A stretch of DNA of 64,000 nt from Enhydrobacter sp. (GCF_030246845.1 NZ_CP126889.1:744001-808000), one strand, 5' to 3'; positions 53,695-62,946 are shown, counted from the first letter of the stretch. Notes: generated by a model from the sequence alone, not told the origin. Numbers and translations: made by a program.

Positions 53695-54573
53695 TCACTC
53701 CTTGTCGAGGGACTGTAGCATGGGCCTCGTCCCGAGGAGCACGAGCTGCGATTCCGCGTCATTGCGCCATGGACCGTCTTCAGTGACGTCGATGCGCCGG
53801 CCTATCATGTGCACGATCGACCGCCGGTCGACGGCGTCGGCAAAGCGCACGATGCCCTTGGCGCGCAGGATGTGGGCCGGCGCCTCGCTTAGCATCGCCA
53901 GCAAGGCCACGCGGTCCACCGGCTCTGGCCAACTGTAAGACCAGCTCCGAAAATTCTCCGGAGCACCTCCGGGCTGCGAAACTCCATGTCGATCGAGCCC
54001 GAACAGAAGAGCCACCGGCACGTCGCCGTGCCGCGCTTCCACGACGGGTGCCGTCGATCGACCGGCGAGCCACGATCGCAGAGCGGACGGATCGTCCACC
54101 AGATCGACCTTGTTCAGAATCAGGAGGTCGGCGGCCTTGAGCTGGCGCAACACGGTGTCGCCCACACGCCGGTCACCGGCCCGCTGGCGCACATCGCCGC
54201 CATCGACGACGACGATCACGCCGTCGCGGCCGAGCCGCGGCTCGAGCACGGCAAGATCGGCGATGCGACCGGGATCGGCGACACCGGACGCTTCGACGAC
54301 GATATGGTCCGGCCGCTCCGGCCGCTCGAGCAGAGCCAGCAAGGTTGTCACCAGCGAATCGCCGATCGTGCAGCACAGGCAGCCATTGGCGAGCGCGATC
54401 ATGTCGCCGCCGTGCGCAGCCACCAGCCGGCCGTCGATATCGAGGGCGCCGAAGTCGTTGACGAGCACAGCGAGCCGTCGGTTCGTCGTACCCGCCAGCA
54501 GGTGATTGAGCAGCGTCGTCTTGCCGGCTCCCAGGAAGCCACCGATGACCGTGAAGGGAATGGGTATCGTCAT
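53695..54573 (-). CDS. CobW/COG0523-family GTPase (metallochaperone type)
   Basis: G3E GTPase of 292 aa. Walker A GGFLGAGKTT (11-20), the family metal motif CLCC (65-68, preceded by ANG), VVEASGVADP (switch II), NKVDLVDD (guanine specificity) and a C-terminal CobW domain are all present; no His-rich loop is seen. Such proteins insert Zn, Co or other metals into client enzymes. Its ATG overlaps the TGA of an amidohydrolase (ATGA), and amidohydrolases need a metal, so the pair may be chaperone and client. Confidence 0.9.
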   Translation of the reverse strand: MTIPIPFTVIGGFLGAGKTTLLNHLLAGTTNRRLAVLVNDFGALDIDGRLVAAHGGDMIALANGCLCCTIGDSLVTTLLALLERPERPDHIVVEASGVADPGRIADLAVLEPRLGRDGVIVVVDGGDVRQRAGDRRVGDTVLRQLKAADLLILNKVDLVDDPSALRSWLAGRSTAPVVEARHGDVPVALLFGLDRHGVSQPGGAPENFRSWSYSWPEPVDRVALLAMLSEAPAHILRAKGIVRFADAVDRRSIVHMIGRRIDVTEDGPWRNDAESQLVLLGTRPMLQSLDKE

Positions 54574-56207
54574 CCCCGTGGCGCCTCGAAGACACGGCCG
54601 CCCAGCACCGTTCCCCAGATGCCGATGTCCTTCAGTCTCGCCGGCTCGACAGCAAGCGGGTCGTCGTCGAGGATCGCGAAATCGGCGCGCTTGCCGACAT
54701 CGATGCTGCCCAGCTCCTCGTCGAGCTTCAGCGTATAGGCCGCGCCAAGCGTGATCGCGTGCAAGGCATCGGCGACCGGGATCTTCTCCGCCTCGCCAAG
54801 GACGCGGCCCGAGGCGGTGAGGCGATTGACGGCACACCACGCCGTGAACAGCGGCCCGACCGGAGTGACCGGTGCGTCGCAATGGATGGCGAACGGAACG
54901 CCCAGACGCAGCGCCGTGCCGCAGGCATTCATGCGCTCGGCCCGTTCGGGCCCTAGGGTCTTGGCGTAGTGAACGTCGCCCCAGTAGAAGATGTGGTTGG
55001 CGAACAGGTTGGCGCACATGCCGAGCGCCTTCATGCGGCGGAACTGTCCCGCATCCGCCATCTGCGCATGCTGCAGCGTGTGGCGGTGATCCCACCGCGG
55101 TGCTGCAGCCAGCGTGCGCTCCATCGCCTCAATCGCCACCTCGGAGGCCTCGTCGCCATTGGTGTGGATGTGCACCTGGAGTCCCGCGCGGTGGTAGGCG
55201 AGCAGCAACCGGTCGATCTCGTCGGGTCCGACGTTCCAGACGCCATTGGGCGTGCCGTCGTAGTAGCCTGGCCAGCGCATCCGGGCCGACAGGCCCTGGA
55301 TCGAGCCGTCGGTGATGATCTTCACAAGCTGAAAGCGCAGGCGGTCGTTGTTCTTCTTCGCGAGATCCTTCAGCCGCGCGATGCCCTCGTCGGGCGGCAT
55401 CGAGAAAGCCGCGAACGCGGGCAGCAGGCGCAGCGGAAAGTCCGCCGAGGCGCTTGCCGACAGATAGGCAGCCACCGTGCTGTCCGGCAGGGTGTTGTGC
55501 AGATCGGTGGCCGTGGTGACGCCCGCGAGCTGCGCTACCTTGGCAAAGCCCCAGGTCGCCGCATCGTCGGACAGGAGGTCCGCAAGCTCCACCCCTGCCG
55601 CCTTGTAGGCCATGAACTTGGCAGTGGTCTCCTGCAGCTCGCCGGTCGGCTCGCCGCGCCCGTCCTTCACGACGCCATGCACGTTGGTGTGGCGCGTGAT
55701 GCCAGCCTTGGCGAAAACCGGCGTGTTGGCGTTCAGGACATGGAAATTGGAATGGAGCACGACAACCGGCCGCTCCGTCGAGACCTTGTCGAGGTCGGCG
55801 AGGTCCATGCGCCGTCCACCGAAATAGATCGGATCGAAGCCCCAGGCCAGCAGCGTTGCTCCATCGCGAGGCATCTTCTTCTCATGCGCCTGCAAGGCCG
55901 CGACCACCTCGTCGATGCTCTTGAGACCCCGCGCCCGAACGCCATTGGGGCTCGTGCGATCGAAGTAGCCGACATAGGGAAACTTCCAGACCCCGCCCTC
56001 GAAGGCGTGGCTGTGTCCTTCGACGAAGCCGGGAAGGATCACCTTGTCGGCAAAGCGCTCATCGAGATCGAGCTTGCCCCAGCCTTTCAACGACTCGATC
56101 GACCCGGCGCCGAGAATGCGCCCGTCGCGCACCGCCACGTGAGAGGCAAAGGGCTGGCTGGAATTCATGGTGAGGATGCGACGGGCGGAATAGACGACCG
56201 TGCTCAT
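54570..56207 (-). CDS. YtcJ-like metal-dependent amidohydrolase
   Basis: Enzyme of 545 aa of the amidohydrolase 3 (YtcJ-like) group. Metal motif HxH is GHSHAFEG (His65, His67); further sites are KIITDGSIQG, VHIHTNGD, HTLQHAQM and the catalytic Asp in AIHCDAPVTP. Acts on an amide or cyclic substrate in the cytoplasm; exact substrate unknown. ATG 56207 follows GGAAG. First gene of a two-gene operon with the CobW GTPase; divergent from the Bug-type gene. Confidence 0.88.
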   Translation of the reverse strand: MSTVVYSARRILTMNSSQPFASHVAVRDGRILGAGSIESLKGWGKLDLDERFADKVILPGFVEGHSHAFEGGVWKFPYVGYFDRTSPNGVRARGLKSIDEVVAALQAHEKKMPRDGATLLAWGFDPIYFGGRRMDLADLDKVSTERPVVVLHSNFHVLNANTPVFAKAGITRHTNVHGVVKDGRGEPTGELQETTAKFMAYKAAGVELADLLSDDAATWGFAKVAQLAGVTTATDLHNTLPDSTVAAYLSASASADFPLRLLPAFAAFSMPPDEGIARLKDLAKKNNDRLRFQLVKIITDGSIQGLSARMRWPGYYDGTPNGVWNVGPDEIDRLLLAYHRAGLQVHIHTNGDEASEVAIEAMERTLAAAPRWDHRHTLQHAQMADAGQFRRMKALGMCANLFANHIFYWGDVHYAKTLGPERAERMNACGTALRLGVPFAIHCDAPVTPVGPLFTAWCAVNRLTASGRVLGEAEKIPVADALHAITLGAAYTLKLDEELGSIDVGKRADFAILDDDPLAVEPARLKDIGIWGTVLGGRVFEAPRG

Positions 56208-56289
56208 GGGTGGCGCTTCCTTTCGTGCGGGCACTGGACCTTAACACGTGCCGTATGGAATGCTTGCGCCAACGATGATCGGAGGAAAT

Positions 56290-57243
56290 ATGCTCAGGCG
56301 CACGTTCTTCTCGGCTCTTGGCCTCGCCGCCGCCGCACCTTCATTTGCCGACGCCTGGCCGAGTCGCCAGATCAAGGTGATCGTGCCTTATCCGCCAGGC
56401 GGCCCAACCGACATCTCCTCGCGCATCGTGCTGGAGAAGGCCGGGCAGCTCCTCGGCCAGCCCATGCTCTTCGACAACAAGGGCGGCGCCTCGGGCATGC
56501 TGGGCGCGGAAGTCGCCAAGAACCAGCCGCCGGACGGATACAACTTTCTCGCCACGACCGTCGCGATGCTCGCCATTACGCGCCATCTCCAGCCCATTCC
56601 CATCGATCCAGACAAGGATTTCGTCACCGTGGCCCGGATGTCGACGTCGTGGATGGCGCTCGCGATCCATCCCTCGGTTCCCGCGAACACGCTTGCCGAG
56701 TTCGTCGCTTACGCGAAAGCCAATCCGGGCAAGGTGAATTTCGGCTCGGCAGGGCTCGGCACAATCACCCAGCTCTTCGGCGAGATGCTGAACATCGAGG
56801 CCGGCATCAAGATGGTCCACGTTCCCTACAAGGGCAGCGCGCAGGCGACGCAGGATCTCCTCGGCGGCCAGATTCAGGCCCAGTTCGACCAGACCGTGCT
56901 GCCGCACATCCTGGCTGGGCGGCTCAAGGGCCTCGCCATCGTGGGCGACAAGCGCTGGCCACAGAAGCCCGATATTCCGACCCTGCGCGAGCAAGGCTAT
57001 GGCAAGGAAGGCGGCGAGAGCTGGTACGGGCTGCTGGCGCCTGCCGGCACGCCGCAGCCGATCGTCGACCGGATGGCGAAAGCGATCGAGCAAGCGCTGC
57101 AGTCGCCCGACGTGATCGAGAAGCTCGACAAAGGCGGCGCCAAACCCACCTATCTCGGGCCCGCCGCCATGCGCGCCGAGGTCGACAAGGAAAGCCGGAT
57201 GTTCGCCGACATCATCAAGCGCGGGCACGTGACGCTGGACTAA
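56290..57243 (+). CDS. Bug-family (tripartite tricarboxylate transporter) binding protein
   Basis: Periplasmic protein of 317 aa. A signal peptide (LRRTFFSALGLAAAAPSFADA) precedes the family start WPSRQIKVIVPYPPGGPTD; the ligand loops NKGGASGMLGAE and VPYKGSAQATQDLLGG are typical. Binds carboxylates for a TctA/TctB-type secondary carrier or for signalling; no membrane partner is encoded here, so it is an orphan as is common for this family. ATG 56290 follows GGAGG. Confidence 0.9.
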   Translation: MLRRTFFSALGLAAAAPSFADAWPSRQIKVIVPYPPGGPTDISSRIVLEKAGQLLGQPMLFDNKGGASGMLGAEVAKNQPPDGYNFLATTVAMLAITRHLQPIPIDPDKDFVTVARMSTSWMALAIHPSVPANTLAEFVAYAKANPGKVNFGSAGLGTITQLFGEMLNIEAGIKMVHVPYKGSAQATQDLLGGQIQAQFDQTVLPHILAGRLKGLAIVGDKRWPQKPDIPTLREQGYGKEGGESWYGLLAPAGTPQPIVDRMAKAIEQALQSPDVIEKLDKGGAKPTYLGPAAMRAEVDKESRMFADIIKRGHVTLD

Positions 57244-58602
57244 TCAGCGGCGAAACCAGGCGCGCGGCCAGAGGCAAGATACGAGGAGGGCGACCAGCAA
57301 TCCGCCGCCCGCCACGGTGAATGCGAAGCGGTAGCCCGCGAGGAAGCCGTCGACGCCGCTTGCGCCCGCCGCGCCATGCGCCTGGAGCGCACTGAGCACG
57401 GAGGCACCGCTCACGACGCCCAGCGTGCGCGTGAGCAGCGTCAGGGCGCCCGCCACACCGCGGTCACGCCGCGCCAGTGTGCCGGTCACGATGTCGGTGT
57501 AGGCCACCACCAGGAGACCGTAGGCGCTGCCCTCGACCAGCAGCAGGCCGGCCAGCAGCAACAAGGGCATGGCAGGTGTCGTCCAGCCCACGGCGATCAG
57601 GCTGGCCCCCACGATCACGACGCCCACGAAGGCGGTCGGGCGCTGGCCGATCCGTGGCACCAGCCGCGCGGCCAGCGGTGCGCCCGCCGTGCCGCCCACG
57701 AAGGCGAGGGCGATCATGAGGCCGGAGGCAACGGCAGAAAGGCCGAGCACATTCACGAGATAGTAGGGCGTCAGCAACAGGATTGCGAAGCTCGCAAGAT
57801 TGGCGAGGGCGCTGATCAGGTTGGGAATGACAAAGGCCGAATCGGCGAACAGTGCCGGGCGCAGGATCGGCTCGTCGAACCGGTTCTCGTGCCGGATGAG
57901 GACAGCGACGCCCACCAGCGCCACGGCCGTCAAGGCCAGAGGCTGCCAACCCGGCACGGCGCGCTGGGAAAGAACGAGCGCGAGCAGGAGAGCGCTCGTG
58001 CAGCAGGCGAGCAACACTGCACCCAGCGCATCGAACGGCCGGTCGTCCGGCTTCGGCGCCGGCAGCAGGCCCGACAGGGCGAGCGCCACGAGCGCGATCG
58101 GGACACGGAACCAGTAGACGGCAGACCAGCCCCAGAGCTCGATCAGCACACCCCCCAGCAGCGGCCCGACCGTCGAGGCAAGCGCCTGGCCGGCAGTGAA
58201 GCCCGCCAATGCCCTGGTACGTTGACCTTCGGGGTAGAGTGACGTCGACAGCGCCGGTCCGCAGGCCAGGGCGAGGGCCGTGCCGATCCCCTGGCCGGCG
58301 CGCGCCCACAGGAACAGGGGCCAGTTCGGCGCCGCGGCACAGGCGGCGCAGCCGACCGCCGAGACGATCAGGCCGACGCGAAAGACGAGCCGATGGCCCA
58401 CGAGATCGCCCAGCTTGCCGCAGACGAGCATCAGCGAGCCGTAGACCAGCACGTAGCAGATCACGAGCCACTGCACGTCGGCCAGGACCAGACCGAAGTG
58501 AGCCGTGATCGCCGGCAATGCCACGTTGACGGCGATATCGAGCGGCGCCAGGGCGGCGCCGAGACCGACGATCGCGAGGCCGATCGCCGGTCTGGCAAGC
58601 AC
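57244..58602 (-). CDS. MFS transporter, DHA2/EmrB-like
   Basis: Drug:H+ antiporter-like permease of 452 aa with 12-14 helices. Motif A appears as CGKLGDLVGHRLVFR, motif C as GQALASTVGPLLGGVLIE. Start is GTG with poor ribosome site. Ends adjacent to the convergent Bug gene. It lies 26 nt after a dienelactone hydrolase gene and may export a product or toxic acid of that pathway. Confidence 0.85.
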   Translation of the reverse strand: MLARPAIGLAIVGLGAALAPLDIAVNVALPAITAHFGLVLADVQWLVICYVLVYGSLMLVCGKLGDLVGHRLVFRVGLIVSAVGCAACAAAPNWPLFLWARAGQGIGTALALACGPALSTSLYPEGQRTRALAGFTAGQALASTVGPLLGGVLIELWGWSAVYWFRVPIALVALALSGLLPAPKPDDRPFDALGAVLLACCTSALLLALVLSQRAVPGWQPLALTAVALVGVAVLIRHENRFDEPILRPALFADSAFVIPNLISALANLASFAILLLTPYYLVNVLGLSAVASGLMIALAFVGGTAGAPLAARLVPRIGQRPTAFVGVVIVGASLIAVGWTTPAMPLLLLAGLLLVEGSAYGLLVVAYTDIVTGTLARRDRGVAGALTLLTRTLGVVSGASVLSALQAHGAAGASGVDGFLAGYRFAFTVAGGGLLVALLVSCLWPRAWFRR

Positions 58603-58628
58603 CGCCGGAACCGCCTGCTCCGCCGCGT

Positions 58629-59288
58629 TCAGAGGTGCTTGCCCAGGAAGGTCAGCGTCCGATCCCAGGCCTGCTTGGCCGCCCCCGCATCGTAGGCCGC
58701 GCCGTCATCCTTCGCGAAGGCATGAGCGGCATCATAGCGATAGACCTCGGGCTTGTTGCCGGCCTTGGCCATCGCCTGCTCGAACTCGTTCACGACCTGC
58801 GGCGTGCACCAGTCGTCCTTGTTGGCGAAATGGCCCTGGATGGGTATCTTGATCTTCACCGGATCGGCCAGCTGCGTCGGCGGAACGCCGTAGTAAGGCA
58901 CGCCGCAGGCGATGCCGGGCACGCGCGCGCAGGCGGCAATGGTCAGCGCGCCGCCGAGGCAAAAGCCCGTCACGCCCACTTTTCGGCTCATGTCCGCCAG
59001 GTGCTTCACCGCGCCGGCAATGTCCTGATCGGACGCGCCGACGAAGTCGAGGCCGGTCATCATGTGATTGGCCTCGTCGGGATTCTGCGTGACGCGGCCC
59101 TTGTAGAGATCGGGCGCCAGCGCATTGTAGCCAGCCGCGGCAAAGCGATCGGCGACGCGCTTGATCTGATCGTTGAGGCCCCACCATTCCTGGATCACGA
59201 CAACGCCCGGCTTGCCCTTCCCCGCCTCCGCGAGATAGCCCTTGCAGGTCGAGCCGTCCGGACGTTTGAAATCGATCATGCTGCCCAT
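58629..59288 (-). CDS. Dienelactone hydrolase family protein
   Basis: Alpha/beta hydrolase of 219 aa. The nucleophile is Cys110 in GFCLGGAL, as in true dienelactone hydrolases; Asp and His of the triad fit GHFANKDDW and DAAHAF. It opens lactones formed from (chloro)catechols, or related esters. ATG 59288 follows AGGAGG. Middle gene of the ligase-hydrolase-exporter operon. Confidence 0.9.
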   Translation of the reverse strand: MGSMIDFKRPDGSTCKGYLAEAGKGKPGVVVIQEWWGLNDQIKRVADRFAAAGYNALAPDLYKGRVTQNPDEANHMMTGLDFVGASDQDIAGAVKHLADMSRKVGVTGFCLGGALTIAACARVPGIACGVPYYGVPPTQLADPVKIKIPIQGHFANKDDWCTPQVVNEFEQAMAKAGNKPEVYRYDAAHAFAKDDGAAYDAGAAKQAWDRTLTFLGKHL

Positions 59289-59314
59289 CTTTTCCTCCTC
59301 TCTTTGGGACGACC

Positions 59315-60835
59315 CTACAGCAGGGCCCGAAGCTCCGTCTTCAGAATCTTGCCGTAGTTGTTCTTCGGCAGGGCATCGATGAAGCGATAGTCCTTCGGCC
59401 GCTTGAAGCGCGCGATGTTGTCGAGGCAGAGTCGATCGAGTTCCGCCGACGTAAGCACGGCGCCGGGCCGCGTGACGACAAAGGCCACGACCTCCTCGCC
59501 CCATTCCGGATGCGGCCGTCCGACAACAGAGCATTCGGCGACCGCGGGATGGAGGTTCAGCACGTCCTCGATCTCGCGCGGATAGATGTTGCTGCCGCCC
59601 GAGATGATCATGTCCTTGGAGCGGTCCTTCAACGTCAGAAAGCCGTCCTCGTCGAGGCTGCCGACATCGCCGGTCCACAGCCAGCCGTCGCGCAGCGACC
59701 TTGCCGTCGCCCCCGGATCGTTCCAGTAGCCCGACATCACCGTGTCGCCCTTCGCGATGATTTCGCCCACCTCGCCTGCCGGCAGACGCTGTCCCTGTTC
59801 GTCGACGACACGCACCTCGACGCAACTGTCGGCAATGCCGGCCGAGGCAAGCCGTGCCTCCCACCGCGGATGATCGCGCAGCGCATGCATCTCGCGCGAG
59901 AGATGCGTGATGGTCATCGGGCTCTCGCCCTGCCCGTAGAGCTGGCAAAGGACACTGCCCAGCGTGTCCAAGGCACGCTTGAGGTCGCTCACGTACATCG
60001 GCGCGCCGCCATAGGTGACGAGCCGCAACGCGCCTGGCCTGAGATCGCCGACGTCCGGATGCTCGACCAGCCGCTTCACCATGGTCGGCGCGAGGAAGAT
60101 GCTGCAGTCGGGCCAGCGGTTCATGAGCGCGACCGTCTCGGGCACGTCGTACTTGCCGCTCTCGGGAAAGACCTGAGCCACGCCGCGCGCCAGCATCGGA
60201 AAGTTCCACAGGCCCGAGCCGTGGCTGATCGGCGCCGCATGCACCATCGAGCCGCCGGCCACCGGCCGGTCGAGATCGGCGTAGTAGTTGAGCGTCATCA
60301 CCAGGAGATTGCGGTGCGTAAGCGTCGCGCCCTTCGGCCGTCCGGTGGTTCCCGAGGTGTAGAACAGCCACGCGGCGTCTTCCGATTCGCGATCGGCCAT
60401 CGGGCTCGGATCGCCCACCGCCATGAAGCCATAGGGTCGGGTGCTGACGTCGACGATCTCCTTCAGGTCAGGCGCCTCCCTGGCTGCCTCCGCGATGGTC
60501 GTGGCGAGATCGGGCGTCACGAAGCAGAGCCTGGCGCCGGAGTTCGCGAGAATGAAGGCGAACTCCCGGGCATGCAGCTTGGCGTTCATCGGAACCGCGC
60601 ACAGGCCGGCATGCCAGATTGCGTACATGACCTCGATCGACTCGACGCAATTCGAGAGCGCGAAGGCCACGCGATCGCCGGGCTGGAGGCCGAAATGCAC
60701 GCGCAGATGCGTGCTCATCACCGAAACCTTGCGCCACAGCTCGCGAAAGCCGAGATGTGGAGCCTCGCCACGCGCCAACGCGACGTGATCACAAAACTCC
60801 TGCGACGAACCGAGCAGCAGATGGGCGATGTTCAT
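59315..60835 (-). CDS. AMP-forming acyl-CoA synthetase/ligase
   Basis: ANL-superfamily ligase of 506 aa. P-loop motif YTSGTTGRPKGATLTHRN (about 160-177), A5-like QLYGQGESPM, A7 WLWTGDVGSLDEDG, A8 DRSKDMIISGGSNIYPREIE and the A10 Lys in NNYGKILKTEL are present. It activates a fatty or aromatic acid to the CoA ester via an acyl-AMP. ATG 60835 is chosen over longer frames since it begins the family. The 49-bp region before it is shared with the divergent flavoenzyme gene. Confidence 0.92.
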   Translation of the reverse strand: MNIAHLLLGSSQEFCDHVALARGEAPHLGFRELWRKVSVMSTHLRVHFGLQPGDRVAFALSNCVESIEVMYAIWHAGLCAVPMNAKLHAREFAFILANSGARLCFVTPDLATTIAEAAREAPDLKEIVDVSTRPYGFMAVGDPSPMADRESEDAAWLFYTSGTTGRPKGATLTHRNLLVMTLNYYADLDRPVAGGSMVHAAPISHGSGLWNFPMLARGVAQVFPESGKYDVPETVALMNRWPDCSIFLAPTMVKRLVEHPDVGDLRPGALRLVTYGGAPMYVSDLKRALDTLGSVLCQLYGQGESPMTITHLSREMHALRDHPRWEARLASAGIADSCVEVRVVDEQGQRLPAGEVGEIIAKGDTVMSGYWNDPGATARSLRDGWLWTGDVGSLDEDGFLTLKDRSKDMIISGGSNIYPREIEDVLNLHPAVAECSVVGRPHPEWGEEVVAFVVTRPGAVLTSAELDRLCLDNIARFKRPKDYRFIDALPKNNYGKILKTELRALL

Positions 60836-60847
60836 GGCAGGCCGACT

Positions 60848-60875
60848 ATTGCAGGGCGGGCGCCGACCTTGCAAT
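60848..60875. promoter_or_regulatory. Inverted repeat in 49-bp divergent promoter region
   Basis: ATTGCA and TGCAAT with 16 bp between, almost symmetric to the two start codons at 60835 (minus) and 60885 (plus). Both arms could serve as -10-like or operator elements for short-leader transcripts in both directions. Confidence 0.4.
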
Positions 60876-60884
60876 GTGCGCCCC

Positions 60885-62021
60885 ATGCAGGAATTCGATT
60901 TCGCGATTGTCGGCGCCGGCATCGCCGGTGTTTCCGTCGCCTATCATCTCGCCCCGCAGAAGCGCGTGGTCATCCTCGAGCGCGAGCATGTCCCTGCTTA
61001 CCATACGACCGGCCGCTCGGCCGCACTGCATTCGGAGACCTACGGCTCTCCCGAGATCCGCGCCATCACGGTCGTGGCGGGCCGCTTCTACCGCAAGCCG
61101 CCGCCGGGCTTCGCCGATCACCGCCTCCTCGCTCCGCGCGGCGCGTTGACAGCCGGCCGCGCCGAGCAGGAGGCCGCGCTCAGAGCGGCGGCGGCCGACT
61201 ACGCGAAGCTGGTGCCGAGCGTGCGCTGGCTCGAGCCGGCGGAAGCGCAACGCCGCATGCCGCTGTTCAAGCCAGACGCGATTCGAGGCGGTGCCGTCTT
61301 CGAGCCGGAAGCGGACGACATGGACGTCGCGTCCATCCACGGCGGCTTCCTGCGCGGCGCGCGTGCGGCCGGCGCCTTGTTGCGGCTCGAAGCCGAGGTC
61401 GTGCGCCTCGAACGCAAGGATGGTCGCTGGCTGATCGGCTTGCGCGACGGCGACGCGATCGCAGCCGCCAATGTCATCAATGCCTCGGGTGCATGGGCCG
61501 ACGTGCTGGCAGGTCTGGCGGGCGCCCGGCCGGTGGGCCTCGTCCCGAAGCGGCGTACCGCCTTCACCTTCGATTCACCGCCGGGACTCGAGATCGAACA
61601 CCTGCCGATGGCGATCGACTTCGACGAGACCTTCTATTTCAAGCCGGAGGTCGGCCAGTTCCTAGCCTCGCCGGCCGACGAGACGCCCTCGCCACCCTGC
61701 GATGCGCAACCCGAGGAGATGGACATCGCCATCGCTGTCGACCGCATCGAAAGCGCGACCAGCCTGGAGATCCGTCGCATCAAGAACAAATGGGCAGGCT
61801 TGCGCAGCTTCGTCGCCGACAAGAATCTCGTCGTGGGCTACGATGCCAATGTCGCTGGCTTTTTCTGGCTCGCGGGCCAGGGCGGGTACGGTATCCAGAC
61901 TGGCGCGGCGGCCGGCCGCCTTGCCGCCAGCCTGGCGCTCGGTCGGGGCTTGCCTTCCGATATCGCCGAGCTTGGCGTGACCGAGGTTGCCCTCTCCCCG
62001 GCCCGCTTCACGCCCCGGTGA
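60885..62021 (+). CDS. DAO-type FAD-dependent oxidoreductase
   Basis: Flavoenzyme of 378 aa of the D-amino acid/glycine oxidase fold. The dinucleotide motif is IVGAGIAGVSVAYHL (residues 7-21) followed by VVILERE; TGRSAALHSETYG is the FAD-contact region; the end GQGGYGIQTGAAAGRLAA closes the FAD site. Oxidises an amino or hydroxy acid; substrate unknown. ATG 60885 begins the family; the frame upstream reads into the divergent ligase region. Confidence 0.88.
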   Translation: MQEFDFAIVGAGIAGVSVAYHLAPQKRVVILEREHVPAYHTTGRSAALHSETYGSPEIRAITVVAGRFYRKPPPGFADHRLLAPRGALTAGRAEQEAALRAAAADYAKLVPSVRWLEPAEAQRRMPLFKPDAIRGGAVFEPEADDMDVASIHGGFLRGARAAGALLRLEAEVVRLERKDGRWLIGLRDGDAIAAANVINASGAWADVLAGLAGARPVGLVPKRRTAFTFDSPPGLEIEHLPMAIDFDETFYFKPEVGQFLASPADETPSPPCDAQPEEMDIAIAVDRIESATSLEIRRIKNKWAGLRSFVADKNLVVGYDANVAGFFWLAGQGGYGIQTGAAAGRLAASLALGRGLPSDIAELGVTEVALSPARFTPR

Positions 62022-62106
62022 TGGGATGATCACGCCTTGTTTCCAAGCCTTGACTTCTCGTCCCGATCGGCAGGGAGCAAGATGGCGCCCCGCCGAGGAG
62101 GTCGAC

Positions 62107-62355
62107 ATGACCGACATGACCAAACGCCGTCTCGTCATCGCTTCCGCCGCCGCGCTGTTCGCGGCCGGCGCCCTGCCAACCGCAGCTTCGGCCGAAGACC
62201 GTGTGAAGTGCGCCGGCGTCAATTCCTGCAAGGGCACGAGCGCCTGCAAGACCGCGTCCTCGTCCTGCAAAGGACAGAACTCGTGCAAGGGCTTGGGATG
62301 GAGTGAGGTCGGCAGCGAAAGTGAATGCACTTCCAAGGGCGGCAAGGTGCTTTGA
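62107..62355 (+). CDS. BufA2-like bufferin precursor peptide 1
   Basis: Cys-rich RiPP precursor of 82 aa. A Sec signal peptide (LVIASAAALFAAGALPTAASA) is followed by a core with six Cys in the spacing C-x5-C-x5-C-x6-C-x5-C-x13-C (CAGVNSC, CKGTSAC, CKTASSSC, CKGQNSC, then GLGWSEV). This matches the BufA2-type periplasmic metallophore family whose Cys are modified by an MNIO enzyme to bind copper. ATG follows GAGGAGG. Partner gene bufB lies downstream after a second, similar precursor. Confidence 0.82.
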   Translation: MTDMTKRRLVIASAAALFAAGALPTAASAEDRVKCAGVNSCKGTSACKTASSSCKGQNSCKGLGWSEVGSESECTSKGGKVL

Positions 62356-62557
62356 CGTTCCAAAGGCGGCGGGAACTGCAGAACGAGCGAAAGGGATGCG
62401 CAGATCAGTCATGTCAAGGTGTGGCATTTCGTCACTTACATGTGATGGTTCGTACAGCTCCGACACGCGCCTGTGATCGAAAGAGAGTTCGCGAGATCAA
62501 TAGATTTCTCCCTCACGCCGCCGTTGGCGTCGCGTGTCACTTCCGAGGGAGCATCAG

Positions 62558-62794
62558 ATGAAGAAATCGTTCGCCGTGGTGGCAGCATCGCTGTTTGCCG
62601 CCGCTACAGTCACGACAGCCACCCATGCGCAGCAGACGAAGGCTTGCTCCGGCATCAACGCCTGCAAAGGTCAGAGCGCCTGCAAGAGCGCGAGGAACGA
62701 CTGCAAGGGACAGAACTCCTGCAAAGGCAAGGGATGGGTCGACGCCAGCAGCGTTCTCGAGTGCATCGCGCAGGGCGGCACGCCGATGAACTAG
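62558..62794 (+). CDS. BufA2-like bufferin precursor peptide 2
   Basis: Second precursor of 78 aa with signal peptide (FAVVAASLFAAATVTTATHA) and six Cys in exactly the spacing of precursor 1 (CSGINAC, CKGQSAC, CKSARNDC, CKGQNSC, KGKGW). The cores share CKGQNSCKG; leaders differ. ATG follows GAGGGAG. Separated from precursor 1 by 202 bp and from the modifying enzyme by 159 bp including a stem-loop, so it may have its own promoter. Confidence 0.82.
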   Translation: MKKSFAVVAASLFAAATVTTATHAQQTKACSGINACKGQSACKSARNDCKGQNSCKGKGWVDASSVLECIAQGGTPMN

Positions 62795-62847
62795 CCCGTC
62801 CGACAGTTATACTTTCGGATCTGCCTCGTCCCGTCGCACTGGTTAAA

Positions 62848-62876
62848 GGGCGCCACCTTATTGGCGGATGGCGCCC
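62848..62876 (+). terminator. Stem-loop between bufferin precursor and bufB
   Basis: GGGCGCCA and TGGCGCCC pair perfectly (8 bp) around a 13-nt loop. No strong U-run follows, so it is more likely a partial terminator or a 3' stabiliser that keeps precursor mRNA more abundant than the enzyme mRNA. Confidence 0.5.
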
Positions 62877-62940
62877 TGTTGCAGAGGTTGTGCCGCAGCA
62901 ACCGGCGATCGATCGCGAATGCCTGCCGCCCTTTCTGGGC

Positions 62941-62946
62941 TACAAT
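62941..62946 (+). promoter_or_regulatory. -10-like TACAAT giving leaderless bufB start
   Basis: TACAAT lies 7 nt before the ATG at 62954; no Shine-Dalgarno is present. Together with the stem-loop upstream this suggests separate transcription of bufBC from the precursors. TATACT also occurs at 62808-62813 further upstream. Confidence 0.4.

Noticed and set aside
62372..62400. GGAAC as a possible ECF-sigma -35 upstream of precursor 2
   Set aside because: No matching CGT-type -10 at the required distance.
62432..62445. TCAC-N6-GTGA inverted repeat between the two bufferin precursors
   Set aside because: Only 4-bp arms and in the orientation opposite to the classical CRP half-sites; too weak to call an operator.
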